Of a DNA stretch of 60,179 nucleotides, positions 24,955 to 33,918 are shown piece by piece. The position numbers and the translations under genes are program-made. The stretch comes from Pseudomonadota bacterium (GTDB taxonomy: Bacteria; Pseudomonadota; Alphaproteobacteria; Rhizobiales; Xanthobacteraceae): positions 1-60,179 of the forward strand of contig JAEXHR010000172.1 in the NCBI GenBank assembly GCA_023449855.1, written 5' to 3'. Position 1 is the stretch's first letter. Every line of letters starts with the position of its first letter. The notes beneath the pieces were generated by a model, which saw only the letters and a program-made list of their open reading frames with translations, was not told the DNA's origin and did not search any database.

Positions 24955-26655
24955 ATGAACAAGCACGTCTTTCACAATTCGGTTTCCAAGCAGCCTGACG
25001 CGACCAAGCGCGTTGCGACCTATTACAGGGTCAGCACTGGGCGCCAGTACGCCAACGAAGCGTCGATTCCGAGCCAGCGGAAAATTACGGCAAGCTTCGC
25101 CGATCAAAACGGATACGTCATCATCGAGGAGTTTGTGGAAGCAAAGACCGCGACCGATGATCGCCGGCCCGTGTTGCAGGACATGATCGAGCGCGCCTGT
25201 GCGCCCGATCATCCCTACGACGCGATCCTCTTTTATGCATTCAACCGTTTCTTCCGCAACGTCGCCGAGATGGAGCTGACCATCCGCAAATTGCGGAAGC
25301 ACGGCGTCGACGTGGTCTCGGTCACTCAGCCAACCGGCGACGATCCGAGCCAAATTTTGGTGCGGCAGATCATCGGAGCCTTCGACGAGCATACATCTAG
25401 AGAGATATCAAAGAATACAACACGCGCTATGCGCGAGTCGGCGAAACAGGGGTTCTGGAATGGTGCCACGCCGCCGCTGGGCTACAAGATCGTCGAGGCG
25501 GAACGCCGCGGCCAGAAGATCAAGAAGAAGCTCGATATTGATGCCGTCGAAGCCGAAACGGTTCGGCTGATGTTCAAGCTTTATCTTGAGGGCGACGGCA
25601 AGACCGGCCCGCTTGGCGTCAAGGAGACGACGAAATGGCTGAACAGCCATGGCTACCGCACCCGCCGGGGCGCCACATTTGGTGTCGGGCCGGTCCACAA
25701 GATCCTGACCAACAGCTGCTACGCGACCGGACAATGGCCGTATGGCGTGCGCAGCTCGCGCGATGGCAGGAAGTATGACCCTTCGACGGTGATCCAAATT
25801 CCCGTGCCCGTGCTGATCGAGCAAGGCGATTTCGATCGCGTGCAGGCGAAGCTCGCTCGCAGCAATCCCAAGACGACGCCGCCGCGGGTCGTGAACGGCC
25901 CTTCACTGCTGACGGGTATCGCGGTCTGCGCCTCCTGTGGTTCCGGAATGACCCGGACCGGGACGACCAATCGACAGGGACGGTCGTACTCGTATTATTC
26001 ATGTGCAGGTTGCCAGCAGAAGGGCAAGTCGGTTTGCAAGGGTCGGCACATTCCGGCGGCGACCCTGGACGAAATCGTCTTAACCAACCTCAAGCAGTGC
26101 GTCCTGGCACCCGACCGTATCGCCGACCTCCTGAAATCACTGATCGAGCGTCAGGCGGCAAAGAGCGAGTCCGCGGACGGCCGCCTGCTGGGTTTGCAGA
26201 AGGAATTGACCGACTGCGAAGATCGCATGAAGCGGCTTTACCGCTCGATTGAAGACGGCATCGTTGAGCTCGATGATATTTTGCGAGAGCGCACCGCCGC
26301 TTTGAAAGCTCAACGGGACCGGGCCAAGGCGGCGCTCGATCATGCCCGCGCCCAATGCGGCATGGCAGCCGCCGTCAATGCTGAGAAGATCGACGCATTC
26401 GCCCGGTTGATGAACGCGAAGCTCGATGCGGGCGACACCAACACCCGCAAAGGCTATATCCATTCGATCATCGATGCGGTCGAGGTCGACGACCAAACGA
26501 TCCGGATCATCGGCAGCAAGGATATCCTCCAGGCGGCCATCGCGGGCAAACAGACCGAGAACGGAAATGTTCGTGGTTTTGTACGCAAATGGCGCGCCCG
26601 ACACGATTCGAACGTGTGGCCTCCACCTTCGGAGGGTGGCGCTCTATCCAGCTGA
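24955..26655 (+). CDS. large serine recombinase (integrase)
   Basis: A 566-residue site-specific recombinase: resolvase catalytic domain with nucleophile Ser27 (YYRVSTGRQ), then IERACAPDHPYDAILFYAFN and FRNVAEMELTIRKL; a recombinase domain (FWNGATPPLGYKIVEAERRG; VHKILTNSCYATGQWPYG); a zinc ribbon (CASCGSG ... YYSCAGCQ ... CKGRH); and a long coiled coil at about 400-480. It presumably integrates and excises this element. The last ~22 residues (from RHDSNV on) are the antisense reading of the tRNA-Arg gene, so the natural C-terminus depends on the integration junction. The promoter region before it has TTGACA at 24878-24883 but no convincing -10. Confidence 0.92.
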   Translation: MNKHVFHNSVSKQPDATKRVATYYRVSTGRQYANEASIPSQRKITASFADQNGYVIIEEFVEAKTATDDRRPVLQDMIERACAPDHPYDAILFYAFNRFFRNVAEMELTIRKLRKHGVDVVSVTQPTGDDPSQILVRQIIGAFDEHTSREISKNTTRAMRESAKQGFWNGATPPLGYKIVEAERRGQKIKKKLDIDAVEAETVRLMFKLYLEGDGKTGPLGVKETTKWLNSHGYRTRRGATFGVGPVHKILTNSCYATGQWPYGVRSSRDGRKYDPSTVIQIPVPVLIEQGDFDRVQAKLARSNPKTTPPRVVNGPSLLTGIAVCASCGSGMTRTGTTNRQGRSYSYYSCAGCQQKGKSVCKGRHIPAATLDEIVLTNLKQCVLAPDRIADLLKSLIERQAAKSESADGRLLGLQKELTDCEDRMKRLYRSIEDGIVELDDILRERTAALKAQRDRAKAALDHARAQCGMAAAVNAEKIDAFARLMNAKLDAGDTNTRKGYIHSIIDAVEVDDQTIRIIGSKDILQAAIAGKQTENGNVRGFVRKWRARHDSNVWPPPSEGGALSS

Positions 26656-26666
26656 GCTACGGGCGC
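26590..26666 (-). tRNA. tRNA-Arg (anticodon CCG)
   Basis: A complete 77-nt tRNA including encoded CCA. Acceptor GCGCCCG / CGGGCGC, D arm GCTCAGCTGGATAGAGC, anticodon stem CCACC / GGTGG with loop CTCCGAA giving CCG, T arm with GTTCGAATC, discriminator G. It overlaps the 3' end of the serine recombinase gene on the opposite strand for 66 bp and marks the element boundary (attachment site). Confidence 0.95.
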
Positions 26667-27023
26667 ATCGATATTCAGATAGTGTCCGAGATCGACCACG
26701 GTCAATCGCGAATTCTAGAATCGACATGGCTCAAACGACGCGGGCTAAAGCCTCGCCGATCATCGCCATTCGTACTCCACAACCTCCTTTCGGTTTGCTT
26801 CCGTGGTGCTTCCGCGACCTCGAATGCGATTTTCGTGCTTCCTTCGAGTTTCGCCAATCGCTTGGTTTCACTCGTTTTTTACGACACCCTCGACCATCAG
26901 AAAGAGCTTGCATTTGCCTTCGGAGGGCAACGCTCTATCCAGCTGAGCTACGGGTGCATTGGCCCATGATTTAGCCGATTGGCTGCGCTGCGGCAACGGC
27001 CCGGCGCCCAAAAGGCGAACGAA
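26667..27023. other. element-chromosome junction, no gene
   Basis: About 250 bp between the intact and truncated tRNA genes hold no supported gene; a 60-codon minus-strand frame reads out of the truncated tRNA (26731-26913) but looks random. This may be a remnant of an earlier insertion. Chromosomal sequence resumes after 26957. Confidence 0.4.
26914..26957 (-). pseudogene. truncated tRNA-Arg (CCG), 5' half
   Basis: 44 nt equal to the acceptor 5' strand, D arm and whole anticodon arm of a tRNA-Arg(CCG) (GCACCCG ... TTGCC-CTCCGAA-GGCAA). Sequence then departs from any tRNA, so the variable loop, T arm and acceptor 3' strand are missing. It differs from the intact neighbour in acceptor and anticodon stem, so it is a different gene, probably the original host tRNA broken by an integration. 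Confidence 0.8.
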
Positions 27024-27045
27024 AATGGCGCCCGCGGGCGCCATT
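27024..27045 (-). terminator. intrinsic terminator of the deacetylase gene
   Basis: Perfect 10-bp inverted repeat AATGGCGCCC / GGGCGCCATT (2-nt centre), followed on the minus strand by TTCGTTCG. It lies 36 bp after the stop of the minus-strand gene. Confidence 0.75.
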
Positions 27046-27080
27046 GGCGGTCTCCGATCGATGCTTTGGAAGGCGGGCGC

Positions 27081-28142
27081 TCAGTCCACCGTCTGGATCA
27101 CGCTCGAGATCGGCCGGGCATTGCTCGTCTTCACCGGCTGCAGCTCCGCCTGGATCGCGGCATCGTAATCCGGCAGCGTCGGCAGCGTGCCCTTGGCGCG
27201 AATATGCACGACCTTGTAACCGCCGGCCTTCAGCTGGGCGAGCAGATCCGGCACAGCAGCCGCCGACCACTTATGCAGGTCGTGCATCAGGATGATGCCT
27301 TTACCCTTCTTCTTCAGCTTCTCCATTACCGACGCGACGAGCTTGCCGGCATTGTGAATGCGGAAGTCTTCGGAATCGATGTCGATGGAGAAGGCGGCAA
27401 TGTTGCGCTCGGCAAGATAGGCCTTGAGCTCTGCATTCTGCCGCAATTGCGGGAAGCGGAAGAATGGCGACAGCGGCTGCCCGGCCATCAGCGTGATGGC
27501 GCTGATGCCGCGCTCTATTTCGTCCTTGGCTTCCTGTGGCGTCTTGCTGGCGAGATTCTGGTGCGACCAGGTATGCGTGCCGACACTGTGACCGGCGGCA
27601 ATCACCTGCTTCAGCACAGCAGGATGCCAGGTGGCGTGCTTGCCGATCGGGAAAAAGATCGCCTGCACGCATTGTGCGGCGAGCGCATTCAGCACGGCGG
27701 GCGTCGTTACCGGCCACGGCCCGTCGTCGAATGTGAGCACTACCTCGCCGGGCTGCAGGAAGTCGTAGTCGCGATATTGCGACATGCCGAGGCCGGGGCC
27801 GCCGGTGGTGTCGATCTGTACCGTTCGCGAGACACCGAGAGCATTCGGATTGTTGCAGACGGGCTTTGTATAGGCTGGACGCTTCTCAGCCGCAGGCTGT
27901 GCCGGCATCGGCGCTGCACTCGGGGCGGCAGCAACGGCCTGTACTTTCGGGGCTGGTTCGGCCGGCGCCGTCGAAGCTGGCTTCGGCCAACGCGTGTCGA
28001 TCGAGGCGGTGGTGAGTTCGCCCTTGTCATTCTTGGCTGCGGATTTGACATCGGCCGGGCCCAGAAAATGCCACGCGCCTGCACCTACGGCGACAACCGC
28101 CGAAACAGAACCTGCAACAATCAAAAAAGGAAGTTTACGCAT
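27081..28142 (-). CDS. polysaccharide deacetylase family protein (NodB homology)
   Basis: A 353-residue exported deacetylase. Seen: an N-terminal membrane/signal anchor (LPFLIVAGSVSAVVAVGAGA), a Pro/Ala-rich linker (residues ~50-90), then the NodB domain with TFDDGPWPVTTP (catalytic base Asp and metal Asp), GHSVGTHTWSHQNLAS (metal His pair, HxxxH) and RFPQLRQN, and IILMHDLHKWSA at the end. It removes N- or O-acetyl groups from a cell-envelope polysaccharide; the substrate is not evident. ATG 28142 has GGAG 5 nt upstream; the GTG at 28148 would bury that site. Single gene with its own terminator. Confidence 0.88.
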   Translation of the reverse strand: MRKLPFLIVAGSVSAVVAVGAGAWHFLGPADVKSAAKNDKGELTTASIDTRWPKPASTAPAEPAPKVQAVAAAPSAAPMPAQPAAEKRPAYTKPVCNNPNALGVSRTVQIDTTGGPGLGMSQYRDYDFLQPGEVVLTFDDGPWPVTTPAVLNALAAQCVQAIFFPIGKHATWHPAVLKQVIAAGHSVGTHTWSHQNLASKTPQEAKDEIERGISAITLMAGQPLSPFFRFPQLRQNAELKAYLAERNIAAFSIDIDSEDFRIHNAGKLVASVMEKLKKKGKGIILMHDLHKWSAAAVPDLLAQLKAGGYKVVHIRAKGTLPTLPDYDAAIQAELQPVKTSNARPISSVIQTVD

Positions 28143-28257
28143 ATCCACTCCGGCGCCCGAGGCCCACCTCGCATCACCATTGAGCGGAATAGTTAACCGA
28201 GCGTATGCAGCGCGCTTTCTCGGCGGGAAAATTCGTCACAAATCAACAGAGTGCGTG

Positions 28258-28662
28258 TTACGCAGGTACGATGGCGCGTCCGATCGGCCAGAGTGCGATG
28301 CCGGCGAGCTTCAGGTGCGCCCAGGCGAAGGGAATGCCGATAATGGTGATGGCAAGGCCGATTGCCGTAATCAGATGGGCAAGCGCGAGCCACCAGCCGG
28401 CCAGCACCAGCCAGATCAGATTTCCGAGAAAGCCGAGCAGGCCTGTGCCGATATCCTCGCGGCCGGTGACGAGCTCGCGGCGCACGGCGCGTTGGCCGAA
28501 GGGCAGCAGCGTATAGGCGGCAATGTTGAAGGCGGCTCGGGCCCAGGGGAGGCCGATGATGGTGATTGCCATGATCACCGCGGCCAGCACCCAGCCCGCG
28601 GCCATCCACAGGCCGCCGAACACGATCCAGAGGATATTGAGAAGCAGGGGCAGGATGGGCAT
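28258..28662 (-). CDS. yccF: YccF family inner-membrane protein
   Basis: A 134-residue protein with two copies of the YccF/DUF307 domain: LLNILWIVFGGLWMAAGWVL and VIMAITIIGLPWARAAFNIA in the first half, GNLIWLVLAGWWLALAHLIT and GLAITIIGIPFAWAHLKLAG in the second. The tandem ITIIG(L/I)P(W/F)A signature and four or more membrane segments are diagnostic. Function is unknown. No partner gene: a polysaccharide deacetylase precedes and a GGDEF-EAL gene follows on the same strand with gaps of about 100 bp each. Confidence 0.9.
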   Translation of the reverse strand: MPILPLLLNILWIVFGGLWMAAGWVLAAVIMAITIIGLPWARAAFNIAAYTLLPFGQRAVRRELVTGREDIGTGLLGFLGNLIWLVLAGWWLALAHLITAIGLAITIIGIPFAWAHLKLAGIALWPIGRAIVPA

Positions 28663-28756
28663 GGGGCTCTCGGGGATGGACGACGGTTACCGATCCCTTA
28701 ACAGATGGGATGCGCCTGCGGGATGACAATACGTCGTCGTCTTAATGGGGGAGGGG

Positions 28757-30613
28757 TCAGTAGCCCCGTCCACCTGCCCGCGAATAAGCCGGCCGCGCAT
28801 TGTCGGATGGCCTTGTGTCCAATGCCATGCGGACGTCGCTGTTGGATTGCGGCTGCGGCTGTAGCTCTTCCAGGAAGATCGGCTTGGAGAAGTAATATCC
28901 CTGCGCGTAGCGGATCTTGGTCGCCGCCTGCAGATAGGCCAGCTCCTCGTATGTCTCGACGCCCTCGGCGATCACCTTCATGCCAAGCGCTTCGCTCAGC
29001 GATTCGATCGCGCGCAGGATGCCCTGACTGCGCGGGCGCTTGTGAATGTCCGTGATGAAGGATCGATCGATCTTGATCTCGTCGGCGGTGATGTCCGCGA
29101 GCGCCGATAACGAGGAATAACCGACGCCGAAGTCGTCGATGGAGACGCCGACGCCGATGGCGCGCAGTATCGGCAGGATGTCGTCCTGAAAATGCGTCTT
29201 GGCGACGAAAGCGTCTTCGGTCACTTCCACCATGAAGCGGGTCGGGCAGCCCGTCTCTTCCAGTGCGCGTGCGAATGAGCGCATGAATTCGGCATTGCCG
29301 GCCTGTTTGGCTGCGACATTGATGCTGATGGTCGCGCCGGGGCCAAAGGCCTCGTCGATCAGGTCGATCGACTTCATGATCTCGGCTAGGACGAGGTGGG
29401 TGAGTTCGTCGATCAAGCCGAGTTCGACGGCGAGATTGATGAAGGCACCTGGCGCCTGGATCACGCCGTTATCGTCGCGCAGGCGGACAAGTGCTTCGAT
29501 GCCCTGAATTTCCTTGGTGCGGATATCGACCTTGGGCTGGAACGCGCAGCAGAACCGCTTGTCGAGAATGGCCAGGCGAAGCGCCTGCTCCGTCGCCATT
29601 CGTGCCAGCGCCTCGCTTTCCATGCCGGCATTGAAGAATACCGCGGCGCCCTTGGTGTCGTTCTTCACCTGATACATGGCGATATCGGCATTCTGATGCA
29701 GAATGTCGTAGCTGCGGCCGTGCTCCGGATAGAGGCTGACGCCAATCGATGCCGTTGCAAAGACCTCCGAGTCCTCGATGAAGAACGGCGCGCGCAGGCG
29801 CTGCACCAGACGCTCCAGATAGTCTGCGACCTCCTGCTGACTTTGGATCGGGTTCAGCAGTAGCAGGAATTCGTCACCGGAAATGCGCGACAGCATGTCG
29901 GTCGGGCGTAGTTCGAGGCCGATACGCTTGGCGAACTGCACCAGCAATCCATCACCTGTGCTGTGGCCGTAATAGTCGTTGATGTGCTTGAAATTGTCGA
30001 TGTCGAGGAACGCCAGCGCGAAATGGCCGTAGCCGCCTTCCGGGCAGCCAGCGTCCTCGGCGATCAGGTCGCCGACATGTTTCTCGATCACGCGCCGGGT
30101 CGGCAGATCGGTCAGTTCGTCATAATAGGCACGGCGGAAGAGTTCTTCCTCGATCTGCTTCTGCCGGCTGACGTCGCTGGCGCTGGAGAGCAGGAATGTG
30201 CGTTCTCCGATCGTCACCGGTCGGTGCGTGGTCAGGAATACACGCTTGTCGAGCTCGGAATTGATGCGCTCTTCAAACACGGCCGTTCGACCGGATTGCA
30301 TCAGGTTAAGTGCGGTGAGGCGTCGATGAGACAGCGCCTGATTGAGGAAATCGGAAGCCTCATTGCCGGCCCGAAAGCTCTCGGGCGGCGTATTGAACTG
30401 CGCGGCGGCTGCGTCGTTCACCAGCAGGAATTCGCCATGCTCGTCCTGCACCGTCACCGCCGACGGCAACATGCGAACGATCTCGCGCAGCATCGAAAGT
30501 TCGGCGTCTGAAATGTCGTGCGTCGATCCGCCCACGTTGATCGAAGGCGAAGCGGAGTGGACGTCGGTTTCTTCCGGAGGAAGCGACAAGGTTGGGGCGG
30601 ATGCATTCTGCAT
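28757..30613 (-). CDS. PAS-GGDEF-EAL cyclic-di-GMP signalling protein
   Basis: A 618-residue cytoplasmic protein. Order: PAS/PAC domain (LPSAVTVQDEHGEFLLVNDA ... ERTFLLSSASDVSRQKQIEE), GGDEF domain (YYDELTDLPTRRVIEKHV; LDIDNFKHINDYYGHSTGDG; RISGDEFLLLL) and EAL domain (FQPKVDIRTKEIQGIEALVR; SINVAAKQAG; FMVEVTEDAFV; VSIDDFGVGYSSL). The signature is SGDEF rather than GGDEF, a variant that is often still active; the EAL loop keeps the acidic DDFG motif. No membrane segment. ATG 30613 (MQNASAPT) is preferred to a TTG at 30631 because GAGG lies 10 nt upstream. It could tune the adhesin locus nearby, but no direct link is visible. Confidence 0.9.
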   Translation of the reverse strand: MQNASAPTLSLPPEETDVHSASPSINVGGSTHDISDAELSMLREIVRMLPSAVTVQDEHGEFLLVNDAAAAQFNTPPESFRAGNEASDFLNQALSHRRLTALNLMQSGRTAVFEERINSELDKRVFLTTHRPVTIGERTFLLSSASDVSRQKQIEEELFRRAYYDELTDLPTRRVIEKHVGDLIAEDAGCPEGGYGHFALAFLDIDNFKHINDYYGHSTGDGLLVQFAKRIGLELRPTDMLSRISGDEFLLLLNPIQSQQEVADYLERLVQRLRAPFFIEDSEVFATASIGVSLYPEHGRSYDILHQNADIAMYQVKNDTKGAAVFFNAGMESEALARMATEQALRLAILDKRFCCAFQPKVDIRTKEIQGIEALVRLRDDNGVIQAPGAFINLAVELGLIDELTHLVLAEIMKSIDLIDEAFGPGATISINVAAKQAGNAEFMRSFARALEETGCPTRFMVEVTEDAFVAKTHFQDDILPILRAIGVGVSIDDFGVGYSSLSALADITADEIKIDRSFITDIHKRPRSQGILRAIESLSEALGMKVIAEGVETYEELAYLQAATKIRYAQGYYFSKPIFLEELQPQPQSNSDVRMALDTRPSDNARPAYSRAGGRGY

Positions 30614-31052
30614 GGTTGTGGAACCTCGCAAAATGACTTGTATGTTTGGTTAAACCGATCTCCGAAAGACGGCAGTTGTGTAAATGTTGGCGCACTTCAG
30701 CGGATCGGGGTACCGACGTCATTAACAGACCGTCAATACGCGCGCTGAAAATCCATTCCTTTCCGGCGCTGGCGCGAGGGTGATTTTTGTGCGGCGGCCT
30801 GTACCCGGAGAACATCATTCTTTCTTCTGATGGCGCGCGCAGCGTCACCGCTGCTTACGATTCCGTTATCGTGAAAGCGGACGTTCTGTGCGGAGAAAAA
30901 TGCCCTTCCTCGCGCTTCGAAAACGAAACGAACGCCGCGCGATTGACCGATGTCACAGTGCGCATGTCGCTATTTTTTCCAGCGTCTCGACACGCCGGAA
31001 ATGCGTCCCCATCATCCCCTGCATCCGCAATCGCATGCCGGGACCGTTTTTT
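30614..31052. other. intergenic region before ssuD
   Basis: About 440 bp between divergent genes. It must hold the promoters for the c-di-GMP protein and the sulfonate operon. Frames present are short; no riboswitch or leader peptide could be recognised. The ssuD start has only GGGACC upstream. Confidence 0.4.
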
Positions 31053-32210
31053 ATGAGCAATCCGTCGCAAGCCAAAGTGCTCTGGTTTTTGCCGACCCAT
31101 GGTGATGGCCGCTATCTGGCCTCGTCCCATGGCGCGCGTGATGTCGATTTCAACTATCTCCGGCAAATCGCGCAGGCCGCCGATCAGCTCGGCTATTACG
31201 GCGTGTTGCTGCCGACCGGTCGCAGCTGCGAGGACTCGTGGGTCGTTGCCTCTGCGGTCGCACCCTGGACCGAACGTCTGCGTTATCTCGTTGCCGTTCG
31301 CCCCGGCCTGCAGTCCCCGAGCGTTGCCGCGCGCATGACGGCGACGTTGGACCGCGTGACCAATGGCCGGCTGCTCATCAATGTCGTCACTGGCGGCGAT
31401 CCCGTCGAGAACAAGGGCGATGGCATCTTTCTGCCGCATGACGAGCGTTATGCCGTCACGCGTGAGTTCCTCAATGTCTATAGCGATTTGCTCGCCGGCA
31501 AGACTGTGAATGTCGAAGGCAAGCACATCCGCATCGAGGACGGTCGCCTGATCTTCCCGCCCGTGCAGGCGCCACGCCCGCCGCTCTATTTCGGTGGCTC
31601 GTCAGATGCTGGCATCGATGTTGCGGTCGATACTGTGGACAAATATCTGACCTGGGGCGAGCCGCCGGCTGACGTGGCCGAGAAGATCGCGCGGGTGAAG
31701 GCGGTCGCCGAGAAGCGGGGCCGTAAGCTTTCTTTCGGCATCCGTCTGCATGTGATCGTGCGCGAGACCAATGAAGCGGCATGGACGGCTGCGGACGATC
31801 TAATCAAATATGTCACCGACGACGTCATCGCCAATGCGCAAAAGACGCTCGCGCGGCAGGATTCCGTCGGTCAGCAACGCATGATGCAGTTGCATGGTGG
31901 GCGTCGCGACAAGCTCGAGATCAGCCCGAATCTCTGGGCCGGCGTCGGCCTCGTACGTGGCGGTGCCGGCACGGCGCTGGTCGGCGATGCCGAGACCGTC
32001 GCAGCCCGTATTCGCGAGTATCAGGATGTCGGCGTCGATACCTTCATCATGTCCGGCTACCCGCATCTGGAGGAAGCCTATCGCTTCGCCGAACTCGTGT
32101 TCCCGCTGTTGTCGCTGCAGCAGCACGATAATGTCACACCGCTTCGCGCGCGCACCGGCCCGGTCGGTGAGATCGTCGCCAATGAACATCGTGCGCAAAG
32201 CGCATCGTAA
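31053..32210 (+). CDS. ssuD: FMNH2-dependent alkanesulfonate monooxygenase
   Basis: A 385-residue luciferase-fold monooxygenase that uses reduced FMN and O2 to release sulfite from alkanesulfonates. Seen: VLWFLPTHGDGRYL at the start, YYGVLLPTGRSCEDSWVVAS, FLVAVRPG-type (RYLVAVRPGLQSPSVAARM), LINVVTGGDPVENKGDG, PPLYFGGSSDAGIDVAVDTV and IMSGYPHLEEAYRFAELVFP, all hallmarks of SsuD. First gene of ssuD-ssuC-ssuB-flavin reductase; the substrate-binding gene ssuA is absent. ATG 31053 begins the conserved N-terminus. Confidence 0.93.
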   Translation: MSNPSQAKVLWFLPTHGDGRYLASSHGARDVDFNYLRQIAQAADQLGYYGVLLPTGRSCEDSWVVASAVAPWTERLRYLVAVRPGLQSPSVAARMTATLDRVTNGRLLINVVTGGDPVENKGDGIFLPHDERYAVTREFLNVYSDLLAGKTVNVEGKHIRIEDGRLIFPPVQAPRPPLYFGGSSDAGIDVAVDTVDKYLTWGEPPADVAEKIARVKAVAEKRGRKLSFGIRLHVIVRETNEAAWTAADDLIKYVTDDVIANAQKTLARQDSVGQQRMMQLHGGRRDKLEISPNLWAGVGLVRGGAGTALVGDAETVAARIREYQDVGVDTFIMSGYPHLEEAYRFAELVFPLLSLQQHDNVTPLRARTGPVGEIVANEHRAQSAS

Positions 32211-32230
32211 CTTCCGCAGGCAATCCCGTC

Positions 32231-33037
32231 ATGAGCATCGTTGAAATTCTTCCCCGCGCGCGCGCCCTTCGTCTGCCGCGTATCGACGGCCTCGCGCAGT
32301 GGATCGTTCCACTTGCAATCCTGATCGTATGGCAGGCTGCGAGTGTCACGGGCTTCATGCCATCACGCGTGATGCCTGCGCCGACCGATGTCGCGGCGGC
32401 CGGCTGGAAGCTGCTTCTGTCGGGTGAACTCGCGCAGAACATCTGGGTGTCGTTCTGGCGTGCGTCGGTTGGCTTCCTGATCGGCGGCAGTATCGGCTTT
32501 GCTTTCGGTCTTGCCAACGGCCTGTCGAAACTGTCGAGCAATCTGACCGATACGACGTTGCAGATGGTGCGTAACGTGCCGCACCTGGCGCTGATTCCGC
32601 TGGTCATCCTTTGGTTCGGTATCGACGAGTCCGCCAAGCTCTTCCTCGTCGCGCTCGGTGTGTTTTTCCCGATCTATATCAATACGCTGCACGGCATTCG
32701 TACCGTCGATCCGCAGCTGATCGAAATGGGTCGCATCTACGGGATGACGAACAGCGAGCTGTTCCGCCGCGTGATCTTTCCCGGAGCGCTGCCATCGATC
32801 TTCGTTGGCGTGCGGTTTGCTCTCGGCATCATGTGGCTGACGCTGATCGTTGCCGAGACCATCGCGGCTTCATCGGGCCTTGGCTACATGGCGATGCAGG
32901 CGCGCGAATTCATGCAGATCGACGTCGTGGTGCTCAGCATCCTGATCTACGCCTTGCTCGGCAAGGTCGCCGACAGCGCGTCCCGCCTGCTCGAGCGCCT
33001 GACCCTGTCGTGGCATCCGGCCTTCCAGAAACACTGA
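32231..33037 (+). CDS. ssuC: aliphatic sulfonate ABC transporter permease
   Basis: A 268-residue inner-membrane permease with about six helices (IVPLAILIVWQAASVTGFMP; GFLIGGSIGFAFGLANGL; ALIPLVILWFGIDESAKL; FALGIMWLTLIVAETIAAS) and the EAA loop MGRIYGMTNSELFRRVIFPG that docks the ATPase. It matches SsuC/TauC permeases in length and motif. 20 bp after ssuD and 27 bp before ssuB, so the genes form one operon for uptake of sulfonates used by SsuD. Confidence 0.92.
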   Translation: MSIVEILPRARALRLPRIDGLAQWIVPLAILIVWQAASVTGFMPSRVMPAPTDVAAAGWKLLLSGELAQNIWVSFWRASVGFLIGGSIGFAFGLANGLSKLSSNLTDTTLQMVRNVPHLALIPLVILWFGIDESAKLFLVALGVFFPIYINTLHGIRTVDPQLIEMGRIYGMTNSELFRRVIFPGALPSIFVGVRFALGIMWLTLIVAETIAASSGLGYMAMQAREFMQIDVVVLSILIYALLGKVADSASRLLERLTLSWHPAFQKH

Positions 33038-33064
33038 GCGAATCCGAAAGCGAGAGTTCTTGAT

Positions 33065-33904
33065 ATGACCCTTCAGCAATCCCTTCGCGTCAGCCATGCG
33101 GACGTCCAGCGCGTTGATGTGCCCGCGGGTGTCGAACAGGCGCTTGCAGCACAGGCACGTCGTTCGCAGCCGAAGCGTGGCGGTTCGGCGCTCACCATCC
33201 GCGGTCTGCGCAAATCGTTCGGCCAGAACGAGGTGTTGCGCGGTATCGACCTGCACATCCCCGCCGGGCAGTTCGTCGCCATCGTCGGCCAGAGCGGTTG
33301 CGGCAAGAGCACGCTGCTGCGGCTGATCGCCGGCCTCGAGAAGCCGACCGCCGGCACCATCAGCTTTAGCGAGGATACCCGCGCCGAGGATATCCGCGTG
33401 ATGTTCCAGGAGCCGCGTTTGCTGCCCTGGGCCAGCGTGCTCTCGAATGTCGAGGTCGGACTTGGTCGTGATCGTCAGAAGGCCGATGCCAAGGCGCGCG
33501 CCGAACAGGCGCTCGGCGAGGTCGGCCTCGCGGACAAGCGCGATCAGTGGCCCTCGGTGCTTTCGGGCGGCCAGAAACAGCGCGTGGCATTGGCGCGCGC
33601 GCTGGTTAGCCATCCACGCGTGCTGGCCCTCGACGAGCCGCTTGGCGCACTCGATGCGCTGACGCGGATTTCGATGCAGGGCCTGCTCAACCGCGTCTGG
33701 GACGATCAGGGGTTCACTTCGATCCTCGTGACGCATGACGTTTCGGAAGCAGTGGCGCTGGCCGATCGAGTCCTGGTCATTGAAGAAGGGCGCATCGCTC
33801 ACGATATCACTGTTGATATCGCCCGTCCCAGGCAGCACGGAGCTGCCGATCAGGCTGCACTGGAAGGCGCCATCCTCCGTCATCTCCTGGGCGACAATCA
33901 CTGA
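33065..33904 (+). CDS. ssuB: aliphatic sulfonate ABC transporter ATPase
   Basis: A 279-residue ABC ATPase. Seen: Walker A GQSGCGKST, Q-loop VMFQEPRLLPWASVLSNV, signature LSGGQKQRVALARAL, Walker B VLALDEPLGALDALTR, and H-loop ILVTHDVSEAVAL. The N-terminal ~40 residues before the ABC fold are longer than in E. coli SsuB and carry no motif. The context (ssuD, ssuC, flavin reductase) fixes the substrate class. Confidence 0.92.
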   Translation: MTLQQSLRVSHADVQRVDVPAGVEQALAAQARRSQPKRGGSALTIRGLRKSFGQNEVLRGIDLHIPAGQFVAIVGQSGCGKSTLLRLIAGLEKPTAGTISFSEDTRAEDIRVMFQEPRLLPWASVLSNVEVGLGRDRQKADAKARAEQALGEVGLADKRDQWPSVLSGGQKQRVALARALVSHPRVLALDEPLGALDALTRISMQGLLNRVWDDQGFTSILVTHDVSEAVALADRVLVIEEGRIAHDITVDIARPRQHGAADQAALEGAILRHLLGDNH

Positions 33905-33918
33905 GTTGCGAGGCTGTC

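Noticed and set aside
28757..30613. The GGDEF-EAL protein as the LapD of the adhesin system
   Set aside because: It has no membrane segments and no periplasmic LapD domain, so it cannot hold LapG in the periplasm.
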